64,000 bases of DNA from Ignavibacteriales bacterium (GCA_016700155.1 CP065001.1:3968001-4032000); one strand, 5' to 3'. Positions 18,015 through 27,539 are shown, numbered from the stretch's first letter. Notes: generated by a model not told the origin, from the sequence alone. Translations and numbers: made by a program.

Positions 18015-20072
18015 ATGCTGCAGTTTAATTACTCTTTCAAAATGTTATTTATTTGTACAACCATTCTTGTGTTTACTTCAACACAGCTTTACTCACAATG
18101 GACAAACGACCCATCAACAAATCTTACAGTATGCGATACAACCGGAGAACAGGCTCTGGCAAAAATAGTTTCTACTTCCGACGGCGGTACTTATGTATCC
18201 TGGTTTGATAACCGGTCAGGAAGTTATGCAGTGTACCTGCAGAGGTTAGATCCGATGGGAAATAAACTCTGGAGCAGCAATGGATTGCTTGTAAGTAATA
18301 ATCCGCAATCAACTTCTCTTGTGGACTATGATCTTATTGCAGACCACAATAATAATGCAGTTATTGTTTTTACTGATACAAGAAATTCCGGAAACCTGAA
18401 TGTGTTCGCTTATATGATAAGTCCATCGGGTAATTTTGTTTGGGGTGCTAACGGTGTCGGTTTATCATCAACGTCTGATTTTCAAGCCAATCCCAAAGTG
18501 GCGGAAACACTTGATGGTAATTTTGTGTTTGCATGGATCGTCGCCACATCTCCAACAAAAATCGGTTTACAAAAATTATCGTCAACAGGTGTAAAACAAT
18601 GGGGCACAGACCCTATACTTATTTCATCCGCAACCGAAGGATTTAATTATCCTGCCGTTGTACAATCAGACAGCAACGCAGTTTTAGTTTTTCATACAGC
18701 AACAACGGGTTCATTCCCTGCACAGACGGTTAAACTGCGTGTAAATAAAATTCAATCAACCGGAACATTAAGCTGGGGTAGTTCCGGTATGAGTATTCAG
18801 GACCAGGGTAGAATTGCCGCATTCACTGTTCCAAAAGTTTATTCTGATAAAATGAACGGTGGAATAATTGCATGGCACGATGACCGTGATCAGAATAATC
18901 TTCAAAGCGCTTTTGTTCAGAGAGTATCTTCTGCGGGAACATTGTACTTTCCTGTTGATGGTGCAGAAGCTTCATTAATGGGCTCCCGCCATAAGTTCAA
19001 TCCTGTCGCGACTATTAATCCTTCAACCAATGAAACATTTATTTTCTGGCGTGAGACAGATAACAATCAGAATTTTGATGGAATAACCGGGCAAAAACTT
19101 TCTTCCAATGGAAGCCGGTTATGGACTGATAACGGAAAAATATTCAGAGATCTTTTATCCGCCACAACTGACGGATTAAGCAGCTTGAACATTCAACGAG
19201 GCTCAGACAGGACGTACATGATGTACACGAAGAATAACGGTTCAGTTGTTAATCAACAAGTTGAAGCATTTGCCTGCAATGATAATGGTGATTATATCTG
19301 GAGCGGAAATACAGTAACGATGTCAACTGTTTCAAGTGAAAAACTTCAAATGGTTTCAACTGTTGACGTATTTGGAAATTGTAAAGCTGTATGGGGTGAC
19401 AGAAGAACGGGTGCACAAGGTATTTATGCACAGGATATTAATATGAATGGACAACTTGGTAATCCTATTGTTCCTGTTGAATTAGTTTCATTCTCTGCCT
19501 CTGTTGTAAATGATGATGTTCATCTTGGTTGGGTAACTGCCAGTGAAACGAATAACTTTTGTTTTGATATAGAACGAAAACAAATGGCAAGTCTTCAGTC
19601 CACAGCCGGCAGTGAACTTTGGGAAATAATCGGGAATGTTGCAGGAAATGGAACAACAACAGAAGTCAATTCATATTCATTTGTTGATAACTCAGTATTC
19701 CCCGGCAAATATCAATACAGATTAAAGCAGTTTGATTTCGACGGAAGTTTTGAATACTCAAACATTATTGAAGTTGAAATTAATTTCATTAATGAATTTG
19801 CTCTTGAACAGAACTACCCGAATCCGTTTAATCCTTCTACAACAATTTACTATACCGTAGCGGACGCATATTTTGCGTCCGGTGTACCTGTAAGTTTACT
19901 GGTGTATGACATTTTAGGAAATGAAATCGCGACACTTGTTAGCGATATACAAATGCCCGGCGCATACAAAATTAATTTTGATGCAGGCAATTCACTTGCA
20001 AGCGGAATTTATTATTGCAGACTACAAGCAGGTTCCTTTAGTAAAACGATTAAGATGAATTTAATTAAATAG
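18015..20072 (+). CDS. T9SS-secreted repeat protein
   Basis: 685 residues. Signal peptide 1-28, ending QLYSQ. Residues about 30-480 are a repeated propeller-like fold with recurring DGGTYVSWFDNRSG, NAVIVFTDTRNSGN, GGIIAWHDDRDQNN and CKAVWGDRRTGAQG blades. A fibronectin-like sandwich (about 488-590) carries a heptamer-encoded loop at 528-534. YPNPFNP is at 601-607, and the first turn of the sorting domain (616-623, VADAYFAS) is encoded by a palindrome. A surface or released adhesion or binding protein is likely. No catalytic residues are evident. The next gene starts only 5 bp after the stop. Confidence 0.85.
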   Translation: MLQFNYSFKMLFICTTILVFTSTQLYSQWTNDPSTNLTVCDTTGEQALAKIVSTSDGGTYVSWFDNRSGSYAVYLQRLDPMGNKLWSSNGLLVSNNPQSTSLVDYDLIADHNNNAVIVFTDTRNSGNLNVFAYMISPSGNFVWGANGVGLSSTSDFQANPKVAETLDGNFVFAWIVATSPTKIGLQKLSSTGVKQWGTDPILISSATEGFNYPAVVQSDSNAVLVFHTATTGSFPAQTVKLRVNKIQSTGTLSWGSSGMSIQDQGRIAAFTVPKVYSDKMNGGIIAWHDDRDQNNLQSAFVQRVSSAGTLYFPVDGAEASLMGSRHKFNPVATINPSTNETFIFWRETDNNQNFDGITGQKLSSNGSRLWTDNGKIFRDLLSATTDGLSSLNIQRGSDRTYMMYTKNNGSVVNQQVEAFACNDNGDYIWSGNTVTMSTVSSEKLQMVSTVDVFGNCKAVWGDRRTGAQGIYAQDINMNGQLGNPIVPVELVSFSASVVNDDVHLGWVTASETNNFCFDIERKQMASLQSTAGSELWEIIGNVAGNGTTTEVNSYSFVDNSVFPGKYQYRLKQFDFDGSFEYSNIIEVEINFINEFALEQNYPNPFNPSTTIYYTVADAYFASGVPVSLLVYDILGNEIATLVSDIQMPGAYKINFDAGNSLASGIYYCRLQAGSFSKTIKMNLIK
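19596..19616. repeat. Heptanucleotide tandem repeat inside a coding region
   Basis: Three contiguous 7-mers: cagtcca, cagccgg, cagtgaa. They encode a loop in the fibronectin-like domain of the T9SS protein, at the same place as the array at 33550-33584. Confidence 0.55.
19861..19881. repeat. In-frame palindrome, GGACGCA family
   Basis: cggacgca (19861-19868) pairs with tgcgtccg (19874-19881) around tattt. It lies within the T9SS domain, encoding DAYFAS at its first beta-turn. Confidence 0.8.
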
Positions 20073-20077
20073 TATTT

Positions 20078-21508
20078 ATGGCAGGCAGACTTAAAAAAAT
20101 ACTGAGCTCTTCTAAGACTTATAAGAAGAACCAGATTCCTATACTCAGAAAGATTGTGAAGTTAAAACAAACATTCTTTCATCTGTTTCATCTTTATGAC
20201 ACAACTGATGTTGAAGGTACAATTGATAGCATAAGCAGGAATGTAGCTTTCAGAGGCGTGAACAACTGGATGCTTATCTGTGCCGCGTTATTAGCGTCAC
20301 TTGGACTTGATACCAATTCCCCTGCGGTAATTATCGGAGCTATGCTCATCTCGCCATTGATGTCTCCAATACTGGGAATAGGACTTGGTATCGGCGTCAA
20401 TGATAAAGAGTTGATGATCAACTCAATTAAAAATTTTGCGTTTGCGGTAGGGCTAAGCCTGTTTGCGAGCGCAACATATTTTCTTTTAACTCCGCTCGGT
20501 GAGTTAACAAGCGAGATGAACGCACGCACTTCACCAACGCTTTTAGATGTTGGAATTGCTTTCTTTGGAGGAGTTGCAGGAATAGTTGCCGGTTCAAGGA
20601 AAGATAAAACAACGGCTATTCCGGGTGTTGCTATTGCCACAGCATTAATGCCGCCATTGTGTACAGCCGGTTTTGGTTTAGCAGCCGGAGATATGACAAT
20701 TTTTTTTGGTGCGTTCTATTTGTTTTTTCTTAATGCCGTGTTCATAAGTCTCTCAACTTATTTTATTGTCAGACTGTTAAGATTTCCTTACAGGGCTTTC
20801 ATTGATGCGAGGGCAAAATTAAAATTCAAAAGATGGTTAGCAGGCATAACAATTATTGTAATCATTCCAGCCGCAGTAATTTTTCTTGATGTAATTGATG
20901 ATATCCGGACGAATAAAAAAATTCAGAACTTCATCCGTGAAAATGTTGAAACAGAAAATCGTAATTCAGTTAAATGGGAATTAATTGAGAATGATTCACT
21001 AAGAGTTGTAAAAGTTTATCTGCTTGGAGAAACAATTCTCCCGGATGAAGAATCTGCAATATCAGACAAACTTGCAAAACAGGAAGGTGATGATTTACAG
21101 ATCAGGTTTGTACAGATGAACCTGCCGGATTATGAACGTGAAAAAATAGCGAGTGAAACCGCATTAAATGTTTTGAAAACTATTGAAGCCGGACAAATAG
21201 CAAGAAAGACAGAGCAGACAATAATCGATAGTCTTAACAGAAGAATTTTAAGACTGATGGGTGATACAATCCCGATGTATCAACTAAAAGGTGAGATTGA
21301 AGCACTGTTCCCGGAAATAAAAGATTTTTCATTCGCAAATGTTTTCCAGGGAACAAACTTAAGTAAGAGTGATACTATCCCTTCATTCCTTATCAGTTAT
21401 AGTAAAAGGATGAGTATTTCATCACAGCGATCAACAGAAAAGAAGATTGAAACATTTTTACGCCAGCGTCTTAATAAAGATACTCTTTGGGTGATAAGCA
21501 GAAACTAA
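20078..21508 (+). CDS. DUF389 membrane protein
   Basis: 476 residues. Residues about 45-260 hold six membrane helices with the DUF389 core: GAMLISPLMSPILGIGLGIG, IAFFGGVAGIVAGSRKDKT and ALMPPLCTAGFGLAAGD. The C-terminal half (about 270-476) is soluble and repeats a small alpha/beta unit (VKVYLLGETILPDEESAI, then a second copy near the end), as in long DUF389 proteins. Function is not established for the family. A transporter or channel role has been suggested by topology only. It starts 5 bp after a T9SS gene without a clear ribosome site, so translation may depend on coupling. A link to secretion is not shown. Confidence 0.85.
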   Translation: MAGRLKKILSSSKTYKKNQIPILRKIVKLKQTFFHLFHLYDTTDVEGTIDSISRNVAFRGVNNWMLICAALLASLGLDTNSPAVIIGAMLISPLMSPILGIGLGIGVNDKELMINSIKNFAFAVGLSLFASATYFLLTPLGELTSEMNARTSPTLLDVGIAFFGGVAGIVAGSRKDKTTAIPGVAIATALMPPLCTAGFGLAAGDMTIFFGAFYLFFLNAVFISLSTYFIVRLLRFPYRAFIDARAKLKFKRWLAGITIIVIIPAAVIFLDVIDDIRTNKKIQNFIRENVETENRNSVKWELIENDSLRVVKVYLLGETILPDEESAISDKLAKQEGDDLQIRFVQMNLPDYEREKIASETALNVLKTIEAGQIARKTEQTIIDSLNRRILRLMGDTIPMYQLKGEIEALFPEIKDFSFANVFQGTNLSKSDTIPSFLISYSKRMSISSQRSTEKKIETFLRQRLNKDTLWVISRN

Positions 21509-21547
21509 AATGGTATTGTCAACACCCCCAAACTCTTAATAGCATAC

Positions 21548-21620
21548 GTATTAAACAGATCAAACAGATAAGAACTGATCTGTGTTAATCAGCTCCATCA
21601 GTCTGATCTGTGTGCTATTT
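21548..21620. repeat. Degenerate intergenic repeat with inverted arms
   Basis: acagatca (21555-21562) pairs with tgatctgt (21576-21583), and tctgatctgtgtgc recurs at 21602. It sits between convergent genes and may act as a two-way stop. Confidence 0.5.
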
Positions 21621-21624
21621 GTGT

Positions 21625-23103
21625 TTACTTCAGCAATATCATCTTTTTAGTTTCAGAAAAATTCCCTGCGTGCCCGCCGCCAGGCGCGGCAGTTAACTTA
21701 TAATAATAAACACCGCTTGCCAAGCCTTCTCCGTTGAATGTCACTTCATAAGTTCCTGCGGGTTTTTCTTCATTCATTAATGTTGTTACTTTACTTCCTA
21801 GCGCATCATATACTGCTAAAGTTACCATACGCTGAGACGGGGCATGCCCCGTCTCTACATCGGAAATACTGAATTTAATTTTTGTTGTTGGGTTAAATGG
21901 ATTTGGATAATTCTGATTCAACAAAAAACTTTTGGGTAATGGAGATTCTAAACTACCGACAACATCCGATACAACTTTCGGTAAAGACGTTCTTCCTGGT
22001 CCGCCATAAACTCCCATATCATTTCTTAAAGTTCCTAAAGAAGGCAACTCAGCATTTCCCGGTGAATTAATATCTTCAGGATCATTATAAACTGAAGAAC
22101 TATCTCCCGCATCAATGCAAAGTGAGCCCTGCAGCAGATAAAAATTTGTCGTATCAAAAAGAGGATTTTCATTAATGTTCCCTGTGCCGTTGTATCCACC
22201 CTGAACATCATTATATGAAATGCTTGCGGATGCAGAAGTCAGTCTTAACTGCGGATTGACAGGCGCTGTATTACCCCAAAGAATATTGTTCTTCACAACC
22301 ACATTATTTGTTCCCCATAAAAATACTCCGCCTCCGTTAGTTGCGGATGAATTATAAACAATAGTATTGTTCACTAACAGTTTTACTTTATTCTGAAAAT
22401 GATTTCCAAGAATCCAAACTCCTGCTCCTGCATAGTCTTCACCTCCGCTGTTCCTTGCAATAATGTTGTTTGTTATTACCGCTCCGGCATAATTTAAAAC
22501 TATTCCTCCTCCGTATCTTCCCCTGTTCTCAACAATTATATTATTTGCAATGGTAGGATTTCCATCACCGCAACGGATGCCTCCGCCTCCGGCACTGGTA
22601 AGTCCGGTTTTGTCATAAGCATCATTATCCCTGATTATGTTAAATAAGATTCTTGGTGCCCAGTACTGAATAAGTATTCCTCCGCCTTCCCTGTAATAGC
22701 TGCCAAGATTATGTTCGTCTTCCCACGAAGTTCCTTTCCCGCCTGTTAAAGTGAATCCAATTAATGCGGCGGATGTATCAAGTGATGATGATTGATCAAG
22801 CTTGTACATTAAAACACAACTTGCCGAGTCCGGGTTTGATGGCTGACTGCCATTTATGATTGTTTGTTCTACATCTTCAAAGTTCCCGCCGAAAATAAAT
22901 TCACTTGCTAAAGTAATCCCCTTTCCGCGAAAATTGATATTTTCAAAATATGTTCCTCTTGAGACGACAATAGTATCACCTTCCTGGGCATTATCAATCG
23001 CTGTCTGAATATTGTTAAAGTCTGCAGGTACATGGATTATATCTGCTGACAGCGAACTAAAGAATATCCCAATTAATGAAATCGTAAGAATAATTTTTTT
23101 CAT
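21625..23103 (-). CDS. T9SS-secreted right-handed beta-helix protein
   Basis: ATG at 23103 is used. It has AAGGAA upstream and gives a proper signal peptide (MKKIILTISLIG). Upstream ATGs at 23148 and 23130 would bury it. 492 residues. From about residue 25 the pattern IIHVPADFNNIQTAIDNAQ and GDTIVVSRGTYFENI opens a pectate-lyase-like parallel beta-helix. Its coils recur as NPTIANNIIVENRGRYGGG, AVITNNIIARNSGG and NNVVVKNNILWGNTAP. The C-terminal coil (DMGVYGGPG) fits the choice-of-anchor Q type. The sorting domain carries a 22-bp palindrome (residues 417-424) and a second inserted loop PGGGHAG (about 473-480). Polysaccharide binding or lysis is plausible, but no catalytic residues are assignable. 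Confidence 0.86.
   Translation of the reverse strand: MKKIILTISLIGIFFSSLSADIIHVPADFNNIQTAIDNAQEGDTIVVSRGTYFENINFRGKGITLASEFIFGGNFEDVEQTIINGSQPSNPDSASCVLMYKLDQSSSLDTSAALIGFTLTGGKGTSWEDEHNLGSYYREGGGILIQYWAPRILFNIIRDNDAYDKTGLTSAGGGGIRCGDGNPTIANNIIVENRGRYGGGIVLNYAGAVITNNIIARNSGGEDYAGAGVWILGNHFQNKVKLLVNNTIVYNSSATNGGGVFLWGTNNVVVKNNILWGNTAPVNPQLRLTSASASISYNDVQGGYNGTGNINENPLFDTTNFYLLQGSLCIDAGDSSSVYNDPEDINSPGNAELPSLGTLRNDMGVYGGPGRTSLPKVVSDVVGSLESPLPKSFLLNQNYPNPFNPTTKIKFSISDVETGHAPSQRMVTLAVYDALGSKVTTLMNEEKPAGTYEVTFNGEGLASGVYYYKLTAAPGGGHAGNFSETKKMILLK
21664..21692. repeat. In-frame GC-rich insert near the end of a T9SS domain
   Basis: A GC-rich stretch (cccgccgccaggcg core) encodes PGGGHAG between the last two strands. 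The same insert occurs at 24458-24486 in the BNR protein. It resembles the hairpin core at 1168-1194. Confidence 0.55.
21834..21855. repeat. 22-bp perfect palindrome in a coding region
   Basis: gagacggggca/tgccccgtctc, with no unpaired centre. It encodes ETGHAP in the first T9SS turn. A longer copy is at 24625-24652. Confidence 0.92.
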
Positions 23104-23216
23104 AGAAGTTCCTTTTTTTGAAGCCAACATAATCCTTTGAATATACAATGTCGTTCGGGTTCAGGAATCAGAACGATTTTATATAAAATGGATATTACAT
23201 TTTAGTTAAGTGGTTT

Positions 23217-24368
23217 TTATTGTAATTGAATGGTAAGGTTTTTAAGCCTGTATTCAGTAGGTGTTTGCCCGGTATTCCGTTTAAATGCGGTATTAAAAAC
23301 AGATTTTGAATTAAACCCGCATTCGTATAAAATTTCAAGCACGGTCATTTTAGATTTTGAGTGATCTGAAAGAATAGTTTTCGCTTCACGGATACGGTAA
23401 TCATTAACAAAATCATAAAAATTTTGATTGAGGTTCTGGTTAATTATCTGGGATAGTACTTTAGGTTGAACTTTTAAAGATGCGGCAAGATTACTCAATG
23501 TCAGTGTCGGCTCAAGGTGCGGCTTTTCATTTTCCATATAAGCCAAAAGCTCTTCAAGATACTCCTCGCTTCTTTCTTTTGTTAAAGCAGAATTTTCATA
23601 TTTAACTTTTTCAATAGGTGTTTGCAGCGTATCAAAATATTGCGGTTGTTTAAGTCCGCGGTACATGATCAGTATTGCAAATACAAAATTAATTGTCAAA
23701 GAAATAAGTGATAGCCAGTTACTTATGAGATTGGTAATCAAATAATTTCTTATCAAAACATAATGAACAAGATCAATGAACCACATAAAAACGAATGCCC
23801 ATATCACGAGTTTTAACCATGATAATTTTATTGTATCAATATCCGAATACGAGTTCTTGATAGAAAGCTCATGCTTTTTCAGTATGACAATAGACAGAAT
23901 CAGATAAATAAGTATCTGAGTGTTCATTACCTGATTGAACCAGAATCCTAAATTCCCCGGAAATACATGCCCCGTTTGCAGAAGGTTTATTTTTTCTTCA
24001 AGTGGTTTTAAATGAAATAATAAAAGAACTAATACGATATAAAGAAGTGATGGCAGTAAATGAAGAAAGAATCGTGAAGTTATTTTATATCCGGGAATCG
24101 TCACTGACTTTGTATAAAAGTAAAGAAGCGGTCCAAACAGAAACCCAAACGTAGTTCCCCAGAATAAAAAATTCACAAATAATTTCAGGTCAACAAAAAG
24201 ATAGTGTTGTATCAAAAAGCCGGCAATAAATAATGCATTTGATACAAGGAATATTAAAAGTAGTGAATGGCTTAAGTCTCCCTTTTTTCTCAGCATCAAA
24301 ACAAACCCTGCAAACAGCAGTAGCTGGAATGTTGTAATGATGGAAACCATTCTTATAAGTTCAGCCAT
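23217..24368 (-). CDS. AraC-family regulator with N-terminal membrane domain
   Basis: 383 residues. Residues about 1-235 form seven to eight membrane helices (LLLFAGFVLMLRK opening, FGFLFGPLLYFYTKS, ending FVFAILIMYRGLKQ). Residues about 280-380 are an AraC-type DNA-binding domain with two helix-turn-helix units, including LAASLKVQPKVLSQIINQ and the signature ILYECGFNSKSVFNTAFKRNTGQTP. This membrane-tethered AraC layout is common in Bacteroidota, where it probably senses a membrane or periplasmic signal. It lies between two T9SS genes on the same strand (gaps of 113 and 50 bp), so it could regulate either. No operator was recognised. Confidence 0.88.
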   Translation of the reverse strand: MAELIRMVSIITTFQLLLFAGFVLMLRKKGDLSHSLLLIFLVSNALFIAGFLIQHYLFVDLKLFVNFLFWGTTFGFLFGPLLYFYTKSVTIPGYKITSRFFLHLLPSLLYIVLVLLLFHLKPLEEKINLLQTGHVFPGNLGFWFNQVMNTQILIYLILSIVILKKHELSIKNSYSDIDTIKLSWLKLVIWAFVFMWFIDLVHYVLIRNYLITNLISNWLSLISLTINFVFAILIMYRGLKQPQYFDTLQTPIEKVKYENSALTKERSEEYLEELLAYMENEKPHLEPTLTLSNLAASLKVQPKVLSQIINQNLNQNFYDFVNDYRIREAKTILSDHSKSKMTVLEILYECGFNSKSVFNTAFKRNTGQTPTEYRLKNLTIQLQ

Positions 24369-24418
24369 AAACTTATGTTCTTATTATTCTATTTTATTAA
24401 AACTTGTCCTCCGCAGTG

Positions 24419-27064
24419 TTAACGCAGGAGGATCATTTTCTTTGTTTGAGTATACTTCCCTGCTTGCCCACCGCCAGGCGTGGATGTCAATTTATAATAA
24501 TAAACTCCGCTTGCCAATCCTTCTCCGTTGAATGTCACTTCATAACTGCCGGCAGGTTTTTCTTCATTAATTAATGTAGTTACTTTTTTGCCAAGTACAT
24601 CGTAAATGTTTAGTGTTACCATTTGTAGAGACGGGGCATGCCCCGTCTCTACGTCAGAAATACTGAATTTAATTTTTGTTGTCGGGTTAAACGGATTAGG
24701 ATAGTTTTGTTCAAGAGTAAAATTATTAATTGCAGAAGAAGTGCTTTCAACATTTGTCACTGCATTAAGATCTATTTTATACATCGACCTTCCATACGTA
24801 CCGGCAGCAAGATAATTTGCTGTTGGATGAATTTTTATATCACCTATTGGAAGAACAGGCAATCCTTCACCAAGCACTTCCCAGCTTGCACCGGTATTGA
24901 AGCTGACATACATACCAACATCGCTTCCAAGATATAACCTGTTCGCATTATTGTTATCAACTGCAAAAGCATTTACGGGAGCGTCAGGAAGATTGCTGCT
25001 TATATCTGTCCAGTTGCTTCCTTTATTTGTACTTCTGAAAACATGCGGCTGCGGGTCTCTCCATTTCAATCCGCTGAAAGTTACATAAACTATATTTTCA
25101 TCATTCGGATCGACAACAACTCTTGTAACCCATCTATCAGGAAGTCCATCTGAAATTTCTGTCCAGTTTGTTCCATTGTTTGTGGTAACCCAAACGTGTG
25201 CATCATCTGTTCCGACATAAATTACGTTTGTGTTTGTCGGTGCTACTGCAATGGTTGTGATTGTACCAAGTCTTCTTCCGCTAACCCAATCAGTAAGTGC
25301 CGGACTAATTTTTGCCCACGATGAAGCTCCGTTAGTTGTTCTGTATAAAAAGTTAGTTCCGTAATAAAGTTTTGTTGGTGTTACAGGATCCATAATTACA
25401 GGCGTTGACCAATTGGTTGGTTCGCTGGATGATACTCCGTTTAATACATCATAGTTCCAGTTGAAGCCTCCGTCAACAGATTTTCCAAGTCCGCCGTTTT
25501 GTGATTCTGCATAAATAATATTCGGATTTGAATGGTCGACGATTACATAAAATCCATCGCCGCCGAAAATGTTCTGCCAGTTACTTAAGCCGCCGTCCTG
25601 AGTTCTGTTCGTTCCGTTATCCTGTGTGCCGCCATATAATTTTTGCGGATTATTTGCATCAAGTCCAATTTCATAAAACTGAGTCGCTGGTATATGCGCC
25701 GCATTTGACCAATTCACTCCGCCGTCAGATGAAATATTTATTCCGCCGTCATTTCCATTTAAAATATAATTAGGGTTTGTTGGATGGAACGCAAGCGCGT
25801 GATGATCAACATGTAAATGATCCGGTCCGCCATATCCATAAATTATCGGCCAGGTAGTTCCACTGTTTGTTGAACGCATAAAAGCGACGTCCATCACATA
25901 TACTGTGTTGGGGTTTGTCGGATGAACTCTAACCTGACCAAAGTACCAGCTGAATCCTGCAGTTCCATCCTGAAGTTCCCCGTCAGTATCAACATCAATC
26001 CAGCTATTTCCGAAGTTTGTAGTTTTAAACAAACTTATAATGTTACTTCCATCACCATATAAAGCATAAACAATTTCAGGATTACTTTTACTTATTGATA
26101 AACCAATTCTTCCCACATTTGTTGAAGATGGATCAGGAAGTCCTGATGTAACTGGTGACCAGCTATCACCGCTGTTTGTTGTTCTGTAAATTCCGCTTGA
26201 AGGTCCGTAAAGATGTGAAGAGTTTGGTCGCCTTACTCTTTCCCACATTGAAACCATTAGCCTGTCTGGATTATTCGGATCGATAACAATATCAATTGCG
26301 CCTGTTGAATCGCTGATAAATAAATTTTGTTCCCATGTACTTCCGCCGTTTGTAGATTTATAAATTCCTCTTTCAGGGTTAGGTGAAAAGTAAGAGCCGA
26401 CAGCGGCAAGGTAAATGATATTTGTATTAACAGGATGAACAATGACTCTTCCGATTGAAGTTGTTGCTGACAATCCTAAAAAATTCCATGTTGTTCCGGC
26501 ATCCGTTGATTTGTAAACACCGCCGCCGGGAAAATTATTGTGACCGCCATTCGATTCGCCAGTTCCAACATAAATAATGTTCGGGTTGATCGGATCGATT
26601 GCAATATCTCCTACGGTAAGAACCGCAGCTTCATCAAAAACAGGAAACCACGTTACACCCGTATCGGTAGATTTAAACACTCCGCCAGTGGCGAATCCCG
26701 CATAAACATTGTTGGGATTAACCGGATCAAATTCGATATCAACAACTCTTCCGCCGATATTGAAAGGTCCCGCAAACTGCCATTGAACTGCAGTCTGCCC
26801 TTTACTCAATCTCTTAATTCGTGTTTCTTCAGCCAATAACTTTGCCTGTTGAATTGCATTTACATAAGCATCAGCATCTGCTTTATAAAAGGGATAAGTT
26901 CGTTTGATGAAATCCCACTCCGACGGTCTTTGATCAGGACCCGGTTCTTCACCTGTTGAAAGAACTATTTCGTTTCTATTTTTAAGTGTCGTTGAATCGT
27001 TCCCCGAAATAAAAAGAATTGAAATGAGGGCAAGAAGGAAAATCACCTGTAAAAAAATTTTCAT
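24419..27064 (-). CDS. T9SS-secreted BNR/VPS10-type beta-propeller protein
   Basis: 881 residues. Signal peptide 1-21 (ILFISG). From about residue 90, sortilin/VPS10-like BNR repeats recur: GGVFKSTDTGVTWFPV, GGVYKSTDAGTTWNFLG, GIYKSTNGGSTWEQN and VWVTTNNGTNWTEI, each with the S-T-D/N-x-G-x-T-W Asp-box. Between them lie NPNNVYAG-type strands. These belong to the glycosyl-hydrolase-like sialidase/xyloglucanase propellers, but catalytic acids cannot be assigned here. The sorting domain has a 28-bp palindrome (residues 805-814) and a PGGGQAG insert. A paralogue of similar layout lies at 52634-55726. Confidence 0.88.
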   Translation of the reverse strand: MKIFLQVIFLLALISILFISGNDSTTLKNRNEIVLSTGEEPGPDQRPSEWDFIKRTYPFYKADADAYVNAIQQAKLLAEETRIKRLSKGQTAVQWQFAGPFNIGGRVVDIEFDPVNPNNVYAGFATGGVFKSTDTGVTWFPVFDEAAVLTVGDIAIDPINPNIIYVGTGESNGGHNNFPGGGVYKSTDAGTTWNFLGLSATTSIGRVIVHPVNTNIIYLAAVGSYFSPNPERGIYKSTNGGSTWEQNLFISDSTGAIDIVIDPNNPDRLMVSMWERVRRPNSSHLYGPSSGIYRTTNSGDSWSPVTSGLPDPSSTNVGRIGLSISKSNPEIVYALYGDGSNIISLFKTTNFGNSWIDVDTDGELQDGTAGFSWYFGQVRVHPTNPNTVYVMDVAFMRSTNSGTTWPIIYGYGGPDHLHVDHHALAFHPTNPNYILNGNDGGINISSDGGVNWSNAAHIPATQFYEIGLDANNPQKLYGGTQDNGTNRTQDGGLSNWQNIFGGDGFYVIVDHSNPNIIYAESQNGGLGKSVDGGFNWNYDVLNGVSSSEPTNWSTPVIMDPVTPTKLYYGTNFLYRTTNGASSWAKISPALTDWVSGRRLGTITTIAVAPTNTNVIYVGTDDAHVWVTTNNGTNWTEISDGLPDRWVTRVVVDPNDENIVYVTFSGLKWRDPQPHVFRSTNKGSNWTDISSNLPDAPVNAFAVDNNNANRLYLGSDVGMYVSFNTGASWEVLGEGLPVLPIGDIKIHPTANYLAAGTYGRSMYKIDLNAVTNVESTSSAINNFTLEQNYPNPFNPTTKIKFSISDVETGHAPSLQMVTLNIYDVLGKKVTTLINEEKPAGSYEVTFNGEGLASGVYYYKLTSTPGGGQAGKYTQTKKMILLR
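24458..24486. repeat. In-frame GC-rich insert near the end of a T9SS domain
   Basis: Second copy of the insert at 21664-21692, encoding PGGGQAG at the same turn. Confidence 0.55.
24625..24652. repeat. 28-bp perfect palindrome in a coding region
   Basis: gtagagacggggca/tgccccgtctctac. Every base pairs with its partner. It encodes VETGHAPSLQ in the first T9SS turn. Confidence 0.95.
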
Positions 27065-27539
27065 AACGAACCTTAGGATAAAATTATTGGATTAATGTTT
27101 GAATATTCTTTAGTGGAAACATAATCAAGTTTGGGACTTTACTCAACGGTATAAATAGTGTGGTATATTGTAAATGTCACACTGAGCCTGTCGAAGTGTG
27201 ACATTACTAGTAATGTCAAGCTTCGGCTTCAAGAGGCCAGGTATGCTACTTTGATGAAAAAAATAGCTGTTCCATAAGTGCCCATCCCATCAACCTGTCC
27301 GTTAGCTATTTATTATCAGGCTTATGATGATGGTTATGAAACAGCCATCTGCTCTGCATTTGGAGGACTATTATTTCAGTAGTGACCTAATTTCACACTT
27401 AGTCATTCCGAACTTGTTTCGGAATCTATTCAACCGAGGAGATTCTGAAATAATCCGCCGCAGCGGACAGAATGACAGTTTGTAATTTGAGCCTTCAGGC
27501 GAAATTAGGACACTGCTTTTTTTCAGGCTATTTCATTAA
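27065..27539. repeat. 475-bp intergenic region with palindromic repeats
   Basis: No gene seen. It holds aatgtcacact/agtgtgacatt (27173-27205, 11-bp arms) and ttccgaa/ttcggaa (27406-27424), related to the two at 10361 and 10447. The remainder has many stops in all frames and no clear coding signal. Confidence 0.7.

Noticed and set aside
20194..20640. 148-codon frame opposite the DUF389 gene
   Set aside because: It is a mirror frame of a well-conserved membrane protein. It arises from the codon pattern of the plus strand.
21834..24652. Palindromes in coding regions as transcription-factor operators
   Set aside because: They lie deep in coding sequence near gene ends, two families occupy the same protein turn, and one copy is outside genes. 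Insertion elements fit better.
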